Shown here one piece after another: positions 17,542 to 26,260 of a DNA stretch of 49,137 nt. The position numbers were made by a program, and so were the translations under genes. The DNA is taken from positions 1 to 49,137 of the forward strand of contig JAKPQU010000047.1 in the NCBI GenBank assembly GCA_029555925.1. Direction: 5' to 3'. The stretch's first letter is position 1. Each line of letters begins with the position of its first letter. The notes beneath the pieces were generated by a model, which searched no databases, was not told the origin of the DNA, and was given only the letters and a program-made list of their open reading frames with translations. This DNA is from Bacillota bacterium. GTDB lineage: Bacteria; Eremiobacterota; SpSt-956; JAKJGF01.

Positions 17542-17823
17542 ATGAAAGATGATAATACAGCCAGAACCTCTTTTCTTTCCGGAGAAGACTGGGAAATTAT
17601 ATATGAACATGGCGGCCAGGAAATAGACAGAGTAAGAAATGTATTTATGAAAATATTTGATGACAGAGCCAGAGCTGATTTAGAGGAACCACTTGGAGAT
17701 ACTATAGGAGAATTACTCATAACACTTCCAGAAGAAGAAAGGAACAAAATATACAGGCTTTTCGGTAAAGCTATATTAAACTGCAAGAAAAAAGGATATC
17801 TTGAACATATAAAACTTAAATAA
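17542..17823 (+). CDS. Small hypothetical protein
   Basis: I do not recognise this acidic, mostly helical 93-residue protein. It lies in the same direction as, and about 70 bp ahead of, the glycosyltransferase gene. The SD is weak. The sequence just upstream (17468-17522) is the apparent empty site of a MITE-1 insertion seen at 7465. Confidence 0.6.
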   Translation: MKDDNTARTSFLSGEDWEIIYEHGGQEIDRVRNVFMKIFDDRARADLEEPLGDTIGELLITLPEEERNKIYRLFGKAILNCKKKGYLEHIKLK

Positions 17824-17891
17824 AGCCATTGAGGCACCACATGTGACTCTTTAAGGTTTACGGCTTACGATTTATTCAAAGGAGAGTAATT

Positions 17892-19100
17892 ATGAATATT
17901 CTATCAAGAGATATGATGATGAAACTGGAAATAATAAGAGAGGCTGATATTATAGTTGGCATAACAGACCTTCATGAGGATACGTCTGTTGCGAGAGTGC
18001 TTAAAGCTGTAAGTTTCGGCCTGGCCAAATATTTTCCCGACCAGAAAGCCCTGATAATCAAATCAGGAGGGAAAGATGACGGAATATTCAGTAACCTTGA
18101 TATATATGAAGACAGGGAATTGAATTTTATTCATACACCTTTCATGCCTGTTCACAGACTGATTACAGACCAGAATATGGAAAGAAATAACTTTTTGAAA
18201 GGACTTTTTTATGCTTCAGATATGTTGAATGCTTCTGCCTGTATGATTTTAAGAGGAGATCTCCGGAGTATTAATCCGGAATGGATAGAAGGCCTTCTCA
18301 GTCCTGTAATCAAAGGAGACTATGATTACATCTCTCCTTTATATATAATCCATCAGAATGACGGATTGATAAATGATAATCTTGTTTATCCTCTTATAAG
18401 ATCCCTTTTCGGAACAGATATTCGTTATCCCGGCGCAGGTGATTATGCCATGTCAGCAGATTTGGCAAGAAGTTTCCTGGAAAAGGAGCTCTGGGATATG
18501 GATATAGATACATGGGTAGCAATTGCTGCAGCAGGAGAAGGTTTTGAAATAGGTCAGGTCTTTCTCGGTAATAAATATATAGAGAAATTTGATAAAATCC
18601 AGGATATGAAACAGAAATTCATAAAAACCTCGGGAACACTGTTTCATTTAATGAAGATATACAGGGAAGTCTGGACTAACTGTGAAGAAGAGAAACATCT
18701 TACTAATTTCGGATATCATTATAAAATTTCTCCATCCCCGGTCTCTTTAAATAAAAATGAAATTATAGCAGAAGGAGAAAAATCATTTAAGGAATACAGA
18801 AGTTCAATAAAGAAAATTCTCTCTCACGATACATTCAATACAGTTGAACAGATATTCTCATCTCAACACACTTCCTCATGTCCCGCAGATTTATGGGTAA
18901 GGATCCTTTTAGAATATGCATCTTACATATCTCTCCATGGTGAAGAGCCATCAAAATCTATTGTTCCATTATTTTTCTTACGTATTTCCTCTTTAATAGA
19001 AGACAGGGAAATGAGTCCAGACGAGGTGCAGAACAGGCTCAATTCCGATTATAATCTATTTATAAAGATGAAAGATTTTCTCATTGAAATGTCCGGTTAA
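17892..19100 (+). CDS. GT-A-fold glycosyltransferase (GT2/GT81-like)
   Basis: The 402-residue protein has the pattern of the osmolyte-type glycosyltransferases (glucosyl- or mannosylglycerate synthase relatives). RGDLRSINPEWIEGLLSPVI (about 118-137) holds the metal/sugar-nucleotide loop, with RGD where DSD is usual. YPLIRSLFG and RYPGAGDYAMS (about 170-195) follow, as does the helix around DIDTWVAIAAAGEGF. The C-terminal 150 residues are helical. No membrane segment is seen. Its partner downstream is a GH130 phosphorylase, which suggests mannose-containing glycosides. The substrate cannot be fixed from sequence. The SD AAAGGAGAG is strong. Confidence 0.75.
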   Translation: MNILSRDMMMKLEIIREADIIVGITDLHEDTSVARVLKAVSFGLAKYFPDQKALIIKSGGKDDGIFSNLDIYEDRELNFIHTPFMPVHRLITDQNMERNNFLKGLFYASDMLNASACMILRGDLRSINPEWIEGLLSPVIKGDYDYISPLYIIHQNDGLINDNLVYPLIRSLFGTDIRYPGAGDYAMSADLARSFLEKELWDMDIDTWVAIAAAGEGFEIGQVFLGNKYIEKFDKIQDMKQKFIKTSGTLFHLMKIYREVWTNCEEEKHLTNFGYHYKISPSPVSLNKNEIIAEGEKSFKEYRSSIKKILSHDTFNTVEQIFSSQHTSSCPADLWVRILLEYASYISLHGEEPSKSIVPLFFLRISSLIEDREMSPDEVQNRLNSDYNLFIKMKDFLIEMSG

Positions 19101-19254
19101 GTGTTGCCAGCGGTAAATATTCCCCTTTGGATGGGGCGGGTGCCGGGTGTTGGGTTAAGGAGATCATACACTGATGCCGAAATTAACGCTATCAATAATT
19201 AGGATCAGTAAGGAAATAAGTTACAGTTTATATCGTTACGCGTAACGCGAGGAT

Positions 19255-19346
19255 ACTAACAGACATGACCGGAGCGGTCACAACCAAATATGAAAATCAA
19301 CATCCAGTGAAGGTGCAAACTTCATCATTTTCATATAAATCGTTGT
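19255..19346 (+). repeat. Structured repeat, copy 2 (first module only)
   Basis: This copy carries hairpin 1 (TGACCGGAGCGGTCA) and hairpin 2 (ATATGAAAAT ... ATTTTCATAT, fully complementary) of the repeat at 15373 but stops before the second half. That shows the first 90 bases form a separate module. It is preceded by a short heptad array (GTTACGC, GTAACGC at 19233-19253). Confidence 0.85.
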
Positions 19347-19388
19347 TTTTTTGCAATCCATAGTACCGTAACAGATTCTTTGGCTGAA

Positions 19389-19404
19389 AGTTTCACGTGA
19401 AACA
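19389..19404. promoter_or_regulatory. parS-like ParB binding site
   Basis: AGTTTCACGTGAAACA matches the widely conserved parS consensus TGTTTCACGTGAAACA at 15 of 16 positions and has a perfect 14-bp palindromic core. It lies 23 bp before the GH130 start codon. parS sites cluster near the replication origin; parA and parB are not in the window. Confidence 0.75.
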
Positions 19405-19426
19405 TATAATGGGAAAGTGATAACGA

Positions 19427-20488
19427 ATGATAAAAAGAATTCACCAGACTTTATTAATAAAACCTTCATTTCTGAAGCCTTCAGGAGGTAATTTAGAGGT
19501 CATAGGTGTATTCAATCCAGGAGCAATAAGGGTAAAAAACAATATATATCTTCTTCTGAGAGTGGCAGAAAGACCTGTTGAAACAAGAAGAGGCTTTTTC
19601 CCTTCTCCGAGGGCAGAAAAGGGGGGTATAAAAATAGACTGGCTTAAAGTCCCGGGACATGGTGCTAAAGATATACGATGTTATAACCTGCCTGATAACA
19701 CCATGAGACTTACCTCTATATCTCATTTAAGACTTGCAAGACTTGATTCTTCCGGATTTACTGTAATGGGACTAGATGAGATGCCATCTATTTTCCCTGC
19801 AGAATATTATGAAGAATTCGGACTGGAAGATCCAAGGATAACGGAGATAGAAGGAATTTACTATATAACATGTGTGGCCTGCTCAAAGTCAATGGGTGTC
19901 TGTACTGCTCTTATAAAAACAGAAGATTTCCGTAACTTTCATAGGATGGGAGTAATATTTCCTGCAGAAAATAAAGATGTTGTTCTTCTTCCTGAAAAAA
20001 TAAAAAATTCTTATGTAGCCTATCACAGACCTTCAGGAGAACATCTTATGGGGAATCTTACGATGCAGATTTCTTTTTCTCCCGATCTGATACACTGGGG
20101 GCGTCATAAATTTCTACTCGGCACAAGAACAGGGTTCTGGGATGACTATAAACTCGGTGCAGGGCCGCCTCCGATAAAAACAGAACATGGATGGCTTACA
20201 ATATATCACGGAGTTTACAGACAGGAAGAAGAAGTCATAGGAACGTACTGCGCAGGAGCAGCTCTTTTTGATCTGAATAATCCAGAAAGACTGATAGGGA
20301 GAACAAAAGAACCTATTATAATACCGGAAGAGCCATGGGAAAAAGAAGGTTTCGTTCCAAACGTAATATTTCCTACAGGAGCAGTAATGGATGAAGACGG
20401 TAAACATATTATTCTTTACAGCGGTGCCTCGGATACGTACGTGACCGTAGCAAAATTGTCTCTGGAAGATATAATGAAGGAGTTTTAA
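19427..20488 (+). CDS. Glycoside hydrolase family 130 beta-mannoside phosphorylase
   Basis: The 353-residue protein is a five-bladed beta-propeller of family GH130. Typical motifs are VFNPGAIRV (about 29), GLEDPRIT (about 136), ENKDVVLLPEK (about 185), WDDYKLGAGPPPI (about 245) and a late ILYSGASDTYV. These enzymes cleave or make beta-mannosyl bonds using phosphate and release mannose-1-phosphate, which links to the phosphomannomutase (24458) and GDP-mannose (37853) genes. The conserved aspartate of GLEDPR is the expected proton donor. No signal peptide is present, so it acts in the cytoplasm. The gene follows a glycosyltransferase in the same direction. Confidence 0.9.
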   Translation: MIKRIHQTLLIKPSFLKPSGGNLEVIGVFNPGAIRVKNNIYLLLRVAERPVETRRGFFPSPRAEKGGIKIDWLKVPGHGAKDIRCYNLPDNTMRLTSISHLRLARLDSSGFTVMGLDEMPSIFPAEYYEEFGLEDPRITEIEGIYYITCVACSKSMGVCTALIKTEDFRNFHRMGVIFPAENKDVVLLPEKIKNSYVAYHRPSGEHLMGNLTMQISFSPDLIHWGRHKFLLGTRTGFWDDYKLGAGPPPIKTEHGWLTIYHGVYRQEEEVIGTYCAGAALFDLNNPERLIGRTKEPIIIPEEPWEKEGFVPNVIFPTGAVMDEDGKHIILYSGASDTYVTVAKLSLEDIMKEF

Positions 20489-20630
20489 AAATTTATAAAT
20501 AGTAAGTAGTGAAGGGTAAAGAGAGGATAAAGTCTCATCCTTCTTTGTGCTCATACGGTCATGGTAGTTTTAAGACACTCTTTTATCCGGCATATACATG
20601 AAATACTTCCGAGGTCTTTTCATTAAAATC

Positions 20631-23600
20631 TCAAATTTTCAGTTCTTTTAACACTTTTATAATTTCGTCTTTTAAAAAAGGTTTCCTGAGAGATGCAGCG
20701 AATCCGAATCTTTTCGGTTCTGCCATAACAGGATCATCGGAATAACCGCTTATAGCTATAGCCTTAAGGGAAGGTCTTACAATGAGAAGATTTTTTATTA
20801 CTTCTTTACCTCCTATATCACCGGGAATGGTCATATCAAGAAATACAGTAGAAAAAGGCTCAGTTTTTTCTGCTTCCATAAAAGCAGAAAATGCTTCTCT
20901 GGAATTTGCTGTCAGCACAGAGGAATAGCCAATTTTCTTTAATATTCTTTCCAGGATTTTTCCGAGATCTTCATCGTCATCCATAACAAGAATATTACCT
21001 TTACCGGGCCATGGTAAATCTTTTTCTACAGAAACATCTATTACAACCTCTTTTACGGTATCTTCCGATGCAGGCAGATAGATATTGACAACAGTGCCTT
21101 TACCCTCTTCCGATTCAACGTCAATAAAACCATTGTGTTTACTGATTATAGAATATACAATAGAAAGGCCGATGCCGCTACCCTTTTGTTTTGTCGTAAA
21201 AAAGGGATCAAAAACATTCTTGAGAAATTCCTTTGGTATGCCGGTACCTTTATCCATTACGGAAATTTTTACATATTTCCCTGCCCCGTGAGCCATGTGT
21301 ATGGCAGGAAGTGATTGAACATTTTCAGCACTGACACATATTACCCCTCCTACCGGCATGGCCTGAATTGCATTGTTTACAATATTATTAAGAGCCTGTC
21401 TTATCTGGTTACGATCAAAATCACATAACCAGAGATGTTCATCTATATTAAAGATACATTTAAGACTCGAACCTGAAAGGGCAAAATCAACTGTATCTTT
21501 TATAATTGATGTAAGTTCATCTGTTTTCTTAAGAGGAGAACCGCCTTTAGAAAAGGTAAGAAGCTGTTGAGTGAGAAATTTCGCTCTCTCATATAATTTA
21601 CTCGCAGAGGAAAGAAATAAAGATGCTTCACCGTCTTTGCATACCTCCCGTGCCAGTTCAATATAGCCGAAAATGCCTCCAAGAAGATTATTAAAATCAT
21701 GAGCTATACCTCCTGCAAGAAGTCCAAGAGAATCAAGCTTCTGAATATTCTGAAACTGCTCCATTATTCTCTGTTTTTCCGTCATATCACGAAAAACAAG
21801 AACAACACCTGTAACATGACCGTTTTTATCTTTTATCGGTGCACCGCTATCGGCAATCAGTCTTTTTCTTCCATCCCTAGATATGAGCATAGTATGATTT
21901 GCCAGTTCTACAATATCTCCGCTGAATAGTACCTTACGAACAGGATTTTCACATACTTCTCCTGTCAGTTCATTGACAATATGAAAAACATCAGAAAGTT
22001 CTTTTCCTACCGCTTCTTCCAGAGACCAGCCTGTAAGTTTTTCAGCGACACAGTTCATGATGGTAATTCTTCCTGAAATATCTGTGGCAATAACACCATC
22101 ACCTATACTTTTAAGGGTAACAGAAAGACGTTCCTTTTCTTCGGCAATAATATGTTCATTTTTTTTTCTTTCACTTATATCTCTCAAAATAGTAGAAAAA
22201 TATTCTACCGTACCATCAGATGATTTATGGGCCGTAATAACCTGTGACACAGGTATTTCCCGGCCATCGCGGGATAAAATAGCTGTCTCTCCGTGCCAGA
22301 TACCATCTTTTATTGCAGAATGAACTCCTGTATTCATAACTACATCAAGAGCCCAGTCCGGATGTGCATATTTTACCGATTCAAAATTTTTTAAAAATTC
22401 CCTTCCTGCCCTGTTCATATACATTATTGTACCGTCAGGTCTTGCAGTTGAAATAATATCACTCGTAGTTTCAAGAATAGAAACAAGCCTGTCTATTTCC
22501 TCTTCTCTCATTTTCCTTTCCGTAATATTACGAAGAATGGCACAGTTATATTCTCTGCCGCAAAATTCCAGATAATTTACAGATACCTCTACAGGGAATT
22601 TTATTCCGTCTTTCCTCTTATTTACACTTTCATACATAAAAGACTTTTTTTCCTTTATTTCCCGGAAATGAGACTTCCACCACTCTTCCGTATATCCAGG
22701 TCTTATATCACTGAGACCCATTGTCAACAATTCTTCTTTTGAATAGCCGAGATATTTACTGGCAGCATTATTTACATATACAAATTTACCTTCCGAGTCA
22801 ACAAGGTATACGGCATCTCTTGCATTATCCATGGCGAACTGTGTAAATATCAAAGCATCTTCTGCTTCTTTTCTTGCTGTTATATCAATAATGGTTCCTT
22901 CTATAACATTTTTATCACGATTAACCATGGCAAAAAATTCTGCCCAGAATTTTTTACCTGTCATCCTGTTTCTGAATTGAGTTACAAACTTTTCTATATA
23001 ACCCTTTTCCTTTAATATCTTTTTTATTTCTTCTCTCTGGCCGGGAACTGTATAAAACTGAAGCACGTCCTGATTTATAGCTTCTTCTACAGAAGTAAAA
23101 CCTGCCAGCTGACAGTAAAACTTATTGCAGGCTATTATTTTTGCGTCTTCTACGGAGGTTTCAAAAAATCCTACAGGAGCATAATGATACAGAGCCCTGT
23201 ATTTTTCTTCACTATCCCTGAGACGTTCTTCTGTTTTCTTTCTCTCTAGGACATTAATTACAGGAGGTGCCATAAATTCCAGTAAATTAACTGCATCATC
23301 AGGCCATACTGTACGGTCCTTTCTATAAAAACCCATGGCACCGTAAAGTTTTTCTCTAAAAATCAGAGGGATGAAAAGAATGGAAGCAAAATCTGTTCCC
23401 GGCCATTTATTTATATCAAATGGTGATGCTACAAGAAGTGTTTCAAAATTTTTCCATCTCTCAAAATAACAGGAAAAGAAATCTGTAGAATTATTCAGAA
23501 AAGGGGTAGGATGATTGTCTCCATCAGACCATTCATAACTGCCTGTTACAGTCTTTAAATCTTCTGAAAACAAAAAAACAGAAGCCTTTACAGCACCGGC

Positions 23601-23693
23601 CTGAAGGGCGCTCCGGCCAAGAAACTCAACAATACCTCTATCTATTTCCTCAAAGGGGAGGTTTATAAAGTTCATAGTTACAGGTAATATCAT
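20631..23693 (-). CDS. Multi-PAS hybrid sensor histidine kinase
   Basis: The 1020-residue protein has, in order: a GAF-like domain (about 15-150), four PAS domains (about 161-277, 284-395, 400-510, 518-640), HisKA with the phosphoacceptor H665 (GGIAHDFNN), HATPase with DKGTGIP and a GSGIGLSIV loop, and a C-terminal receiver with the phosphorylation site in FLDMTIPGD. It lacks transmembrane helices, so it senses a cytoplasmic signal. The final receiver makes it a hybrid kinase needing an Hpt partner. A promoter candidate stands so close to the ATG that the mRNA may be leaderless. A second Met at codon 7 is an alternative start. Confidence 0.93.
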   Translation of the reverse strand: MILPVTMNFINLPFEEIDRGIVEFLGRSALQAGAVKASVFLFSEDLKTVTGSYEWSDGDNHPTPFLNNSTDFFSCYFERWKNFETLLVASPFDINKWPGTDFASILFIPLIFREKLYGAMGFYRKDRTVWPDDAVNLLEFMAPPVINVLERKKTEERLRDSEEKYRALYHYAPVGFFETSVEDAKIIACNKFYCQLAGFTSVEEAINQDVLQFYTVPGQREEIKKILKEKGYIEKFVTQFRNRMTGKKFWAEFFAMVNRDKNVIEGTIIDITARKEAEDALIFTQFAMDNARDAVYLVDSEGKFVYVNNAASKYLGYSKEELLTMGLSDIRPGYTEEWWKSHFREIKEKKSFMYESVNKRKDGIKFPVEVSVNYLEFCGREYNCAILRNITERKMREEEIDRLVSILETTSDIISTARPDGTIMYMNRAGREFLKNFESVKYAHPDWALDVVMNTGVHSAIKDGIWHGETAILSRDGREIPVSQVITAHKSSDGTVEYFSTILRDISERKKNEHIIAEEKERLSVTLKSIGDGVIATDISGRITIMNCVAEKLTGWSLEEAVGKELSDVFHIVNELTGEVCENPVRKVLFSGDIVELANHTMLISRDGRKRLIADSGAPIKDKNGHVTGVVLVFRDMTEKQRIMEQFQNIQKLDSLGLLAGGIAHDFNNLLGGIFGYIELAREVCKDGEASLFLSSASKLYERAKFLTQQLLTFSKGGSPLKKTDELTSIIKDTVDFALSGSSLKCIFNIDEHLWLCDFDRNQIRQALNNIVNNAIQAMPVGGVICVSAENVQSLPAIHMAHGAGKYVKISVMDKGTGIPKEFLKNVFDPFFTTKQKGSGIGLSIVYSIISKHNGFIDVESEEGKGTVVNIYLPASEDTVKEVVIDVSVEKDLPWPGKGNILVMDDDEDLGKILERILKKIGYSSVLTANSREAFSAFMEAEKTEPFSTVFLDMTIPGDIGGKEVIKNLLIVRPSLKAIAISGYSDDPVMAEPKRFGFAASLRKPFLKDEIIKVLKELKI

Positions 23694-23702
23694 AATACAT
23701 TT

Positions 23703-23731
23703 ATTATATCACAGTGTTTTTCATGGAGCAA
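23703..23731 (-). promoter_or_regulatory. Promoter candidate for the hybrid histidine kinase
   Basis: On the minus strand TTGCTC and a perfect TATAAT are separated by 17 bp. The -10 box ends 9 bases before the A of the start codon, leaving no room for an SD. Confidence 0.45.
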
Positions 23732-23930
23732 ATAATTTTAATTCATACAGTAAAATCTTCGTAAATATAGTATTTAAATATCAATAATACATAATGTGTA
23801 GTGCCTGACCGGACAAAAATTCTTATAAAATAATAAGTTTGAATATAAAGGGAAAATTTTTCTATTTTATTTCATCTGACAGAAGGTAAAACACTAATTT
23901 ATGGAAATTATTATATAGATACTATAATTA

Positions 23931-24071
23931 TAGTGTATTTCATAACTTATTAGAATTTAAGTCGTCGTGACGCATAACGCGTGCCGCGTGACGGGTTTAA
24001 TCCCTGCGCATCACGCATTACGCTTTACCCATTACGAGGTCATTATTTATGGATAGTTATGAAACTAACTA
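23931..24071 (+). mobile_element. MITE-1 copy b (141 bp)
   Basis: It has the same ends as 7465-7591 (TAGTGTATTTC ... GAAACTAACTA) with TA on both sides (23929-23930 and 24072-24073). It is exactly 14 bp, that is two heptads, longer than the 127-bp copies. The extra bases lie in the GTGACGC core. Confidence 0.82.
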
Positions 24072-24112
24072 TAACACAGGTTGTAATTTATAAAACATGT
24101 AAAGGTAAAGAA

Positions 24113-24409
24113 ATGGTTACGCCAAACAATGTACTTCACTGGACCAGGAAAGAAAACAACGAAGAATTGATGCGTATGTATGTAATAGCAAAGTCGACAA
24201 AGGATTTTTCCTCTTCCAAAAAAGAAGACATTAAAACATTCAATTATGAAAACAGTTATGGCATGCCAGGGCAAGGTTATTATTCCTTTACGGATAACAG
24301 CGCTATTTCCGGCCAGACCTATTATTATGTTGTTTTCGAGAGGGGTTTTGAAAAAGGTAAAGAGTTTGACGGCCCCTATTCAAATACTGTAAAACTTACT
24401 ACGAAATAA
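24113..24409 (+). CDS. Short fibronectin type III-like protein, probably truncated
   Basis: I chose ATG 24113 because AAAGG stands 7 bases upstream; an in-frame ATG at 24059 lies inside the MITE-1 end and lacks an SD. The 98 residues show a fibronectin III pattern: VLHWTR, MYVIAKS, then SGQTYYYVVFERG and GPYSNTVKL. The first beta strand of the fold is missing or poorly formed. There is no signal peptide, which is odd for a domain normally found in secreted proteins. It is probably the 3' remnant of a larger gene cut by the MITE, or a small orphan domain. The stop codon is followed by GTGAATA-type heptads. Confidence 0.55.
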   Translation: MVTPNNVLHWTRKENNEELMRMYVIAKSTKDFSSSKKEDIKTFNYENSYGMPGQGYYSFTDNSAISGQTYYYVVFERGFEKGKEFDGPYSNTVKLTTK

Positions 24410-24457
24410 GTGAATAGTGAGCAGACAGATTAACCCCACTCACTACTCACCACTCAC

Positions 24458-25825
24458 TCACAAATCTGTACTTTTCATCATTTTTTCAAGTATTTCCTCT
24501 ACAGTTCTCCTTATGTTAGCAAGTTCTTCTCCTGTAGTAGCTTCAAACCTCATTACGATAACAGGCTGCGTATTTGAAGCTCTCACCAGTGCCCATCCTT
24601 CAGGGAAAATTACCCTTGCACCGTCTATATCCACCACTTTATGTTTTTCTTTGAAATAATCTACCACTTTTTTTACAATTTCAAATTTTATCTCATCAGA
24701 ACAGGGGAATCTTATTTCAGGAGTATTTACAGTTACCGGAATATCCGAAAGTAATTCAGAAAGAGATTTACCTGTTTCCGAAAGTATTTCCAGAACTCTT
24801 CCGCCTGAATATACGGCATCGTCAAAGCCGAAATATCTATGGGCAAAAAATATGTGACCGCTCATCTCCCCTGCCAGGAGTGCTCTCTCTTCTGCAAGTT
24901 TCTTTTTTATAAGGGAATGGCCTACTTTCCACATGATGGCCCGGCCTCCATGGTGTTCTATGTCATCAAAGAGGGTCTGTGAACATTTAACTTCGGAAAT
25001 AAAGCATGCACCCGGATGGTCCTTTAAAATTTCTCTGGAAAAAAGAATCATCAACTGATCACCCCAGATGATTTTCCCTCTATCACTTATTACACCAATC
25101 CTGTCTGCATCTCCGTCAAAGGCAATACCGAGATCTGCACCTTCTTTCGTGACTCTTTCTGCCAGGTCTTTCATATAATCTTCCACAGTAGGATCAGGAT
25201 GGTGATTTGGGAAATTCCCGTCAGGATTACAGTAAAGTTCTATTACTTCCATGCCCATTTTTCTGTATATATCCGGTGCAAAGAGTCCGCCTGTACCATT
25301 TCCTGCATCTATAACTACTTTAACGGGTCTTCCGCCAATCTTCAGCCTGGAAAAAACTTCTTCTTTATAAATTTCTTTAAGATCCATTTCCCTGACCGAT
25401 CCCGTTCCCGAAACAAAGGCTTCGTCTTCCATTATTTTTCTCAATGTCTGTATTTCTTTGCCATGAATGGTACTTTTGCCCAGGCATATTTTAAATCCGT
25501 TATTATCGGGAGGATTATGGCTTCCCGTTATCATTACTCCTCCGCCGCAAGAAAGATGGAAAAGAGAAAAATAAAGGAGAGGGGTATGACATAGCCCTAT
25601 ATCTATAACATTCATCCCGGAAGACAGAAGTCCCGTGAGCAGCCAGTCATGGAGAGAGGGAGAACTCAAACGGCAATCTCTACCCAGTGTTATTTCCCTG
25701 ACTCCATGATGGTTATAAAAGGTTCCAAGAGCTGTTCCCAGATTTACAATGAGATCTTTCGTAAAATCTTCTTTAACGACGCCGCGAATATCATATTCTC
25801 TGAATATATATGGATTTACTTTCAA
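24458..25825 (-). CDS. Phosphomannomutase/phosphoglucomutase
   Basis: About 455 residues form the four-domain alpha-D-phosphohexomutase fold. FREYDIRG is near the start, the phosphoserine loop is TGSHNPPDNNGFK, the metal loop is FDGDADRIG, the sugar loop is GEMSGHIFF and the phosphate loop is RASNTQPVIVMRFEA. It interconverts mannose- or glucose-6-phosphate and the 1-phosphates, supplying the GDP-mannose pathway (see 37853). The start is either GTG at 25834 or TTG at 25825; I prefer TTG because AGAGGTGA is then properly spaced as the SD. The stop codon is the first base triplet of a stop-oriented heptad array. Confidence 0.92.
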   Translation of the reverse strand: MKVNPYIFREYDIRGVVKEDFTKDLIVNLGTALGTFYNHHGVREITLGRDCRLSSPSLHDWLLTGLLSSGMNVIDIGLCHTPLLYFSLFHLSCGGGVMITGSHNPPDNNGFKICLGKSTIHGKEIQTLRKIMEDEAFVSGTGSVREMDLKEIYKEEVFSRLKIGGRPVKVVIDAGNGTGGLFAPDIYRKMGMEVIELYCNPDGNFPNHHPDPTVEDYMKDLAERVTKEGADLGIAFDGDADRIGVISDRGKIIWGDQLMILFSREILKDHPGACFISEVKCSQTLFDDIEHHGGRAIMWKVGHSLIKKKLAEERALLAGEMSGHIFFAHRYFGFDDAVYSGGRVLEILSETGKSLSELLSDIPVTVNTPEIRFPCSDEIKFEIVKKVVDYFKEKHKVVDIDGARVIFPEGWALVRASNTQPVIVMRFEATTGEELANIRRTVEEILEKMMKSTDL

Positions 25826-25837
25826 TGATGTCACCTC

Positions 25838-25932
25838 TTACTGACCTGAGCATAAGCATGTAATAAAGGTTTTCCTCCCGGCGTAACGCGTCATGGGAGC
25901 ATATATGTATTATTTATGCTTACCTCATAATA
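25838..25932 (-). mobile_element. MITE-2 copy, inverted
   Basis: TTACTGACCTGAGCATAA at the left and TTATGCTTACCTCATAATAA at the right are the family ends in reverse order. The core contains GCGTAACGCGTCATGGG. It lies just upstream of the phosphomannomutase SD. Confidence 0.78.
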
Positions 25933-26025
25933 AATATTTATGGAAACTATTCTTTTATAGAAATAAAAAATCCTTTATAAAATTCCTGAAAAATTCAGTA
26001 ACAAATAACATGATTTTATGATATA

Positions 26026-26152
26026 TAGTGTATTTCATAACTTATTAGAATTCAAGTCGTCGTGACGCGTGACGGGTTTAATCCCTGCGCATCACGCATT
26101 ACGCTTTACCCATTACGAGGTCATTATTTATGGATAGTTATGAAACTAACTA
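26026..26152 (+). mobile_element. MITE-1 copy c (127 bp)
   Basis: It has TAGTGTATTTCATAACT at the left and ends in GAAACTAACTA, with TA on each side (26024-26025 and 26153-26154). It is nearly identical to the copy at 7465. It lies 108 bp before dnaX. Confidence 0.82.
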
Positions 26153-26260
26153 TAAATGAAATTTCCTGATGGTTCAAATTATAAAGGACTTTATATCTTT
26201 AAGTCGAATTTATAATTTCTAATTAAGGGAAATCTAGAAAAAGAAATTCAGGTGGTAAAA

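Noticed and set aside
26155..26251. Small SRP RNA next to dnaX
   Set aside because: The gene is common at this place in bacteria, but I see no GGAA/GCAG hairpin or T run; the gap is AT-rich spacer.
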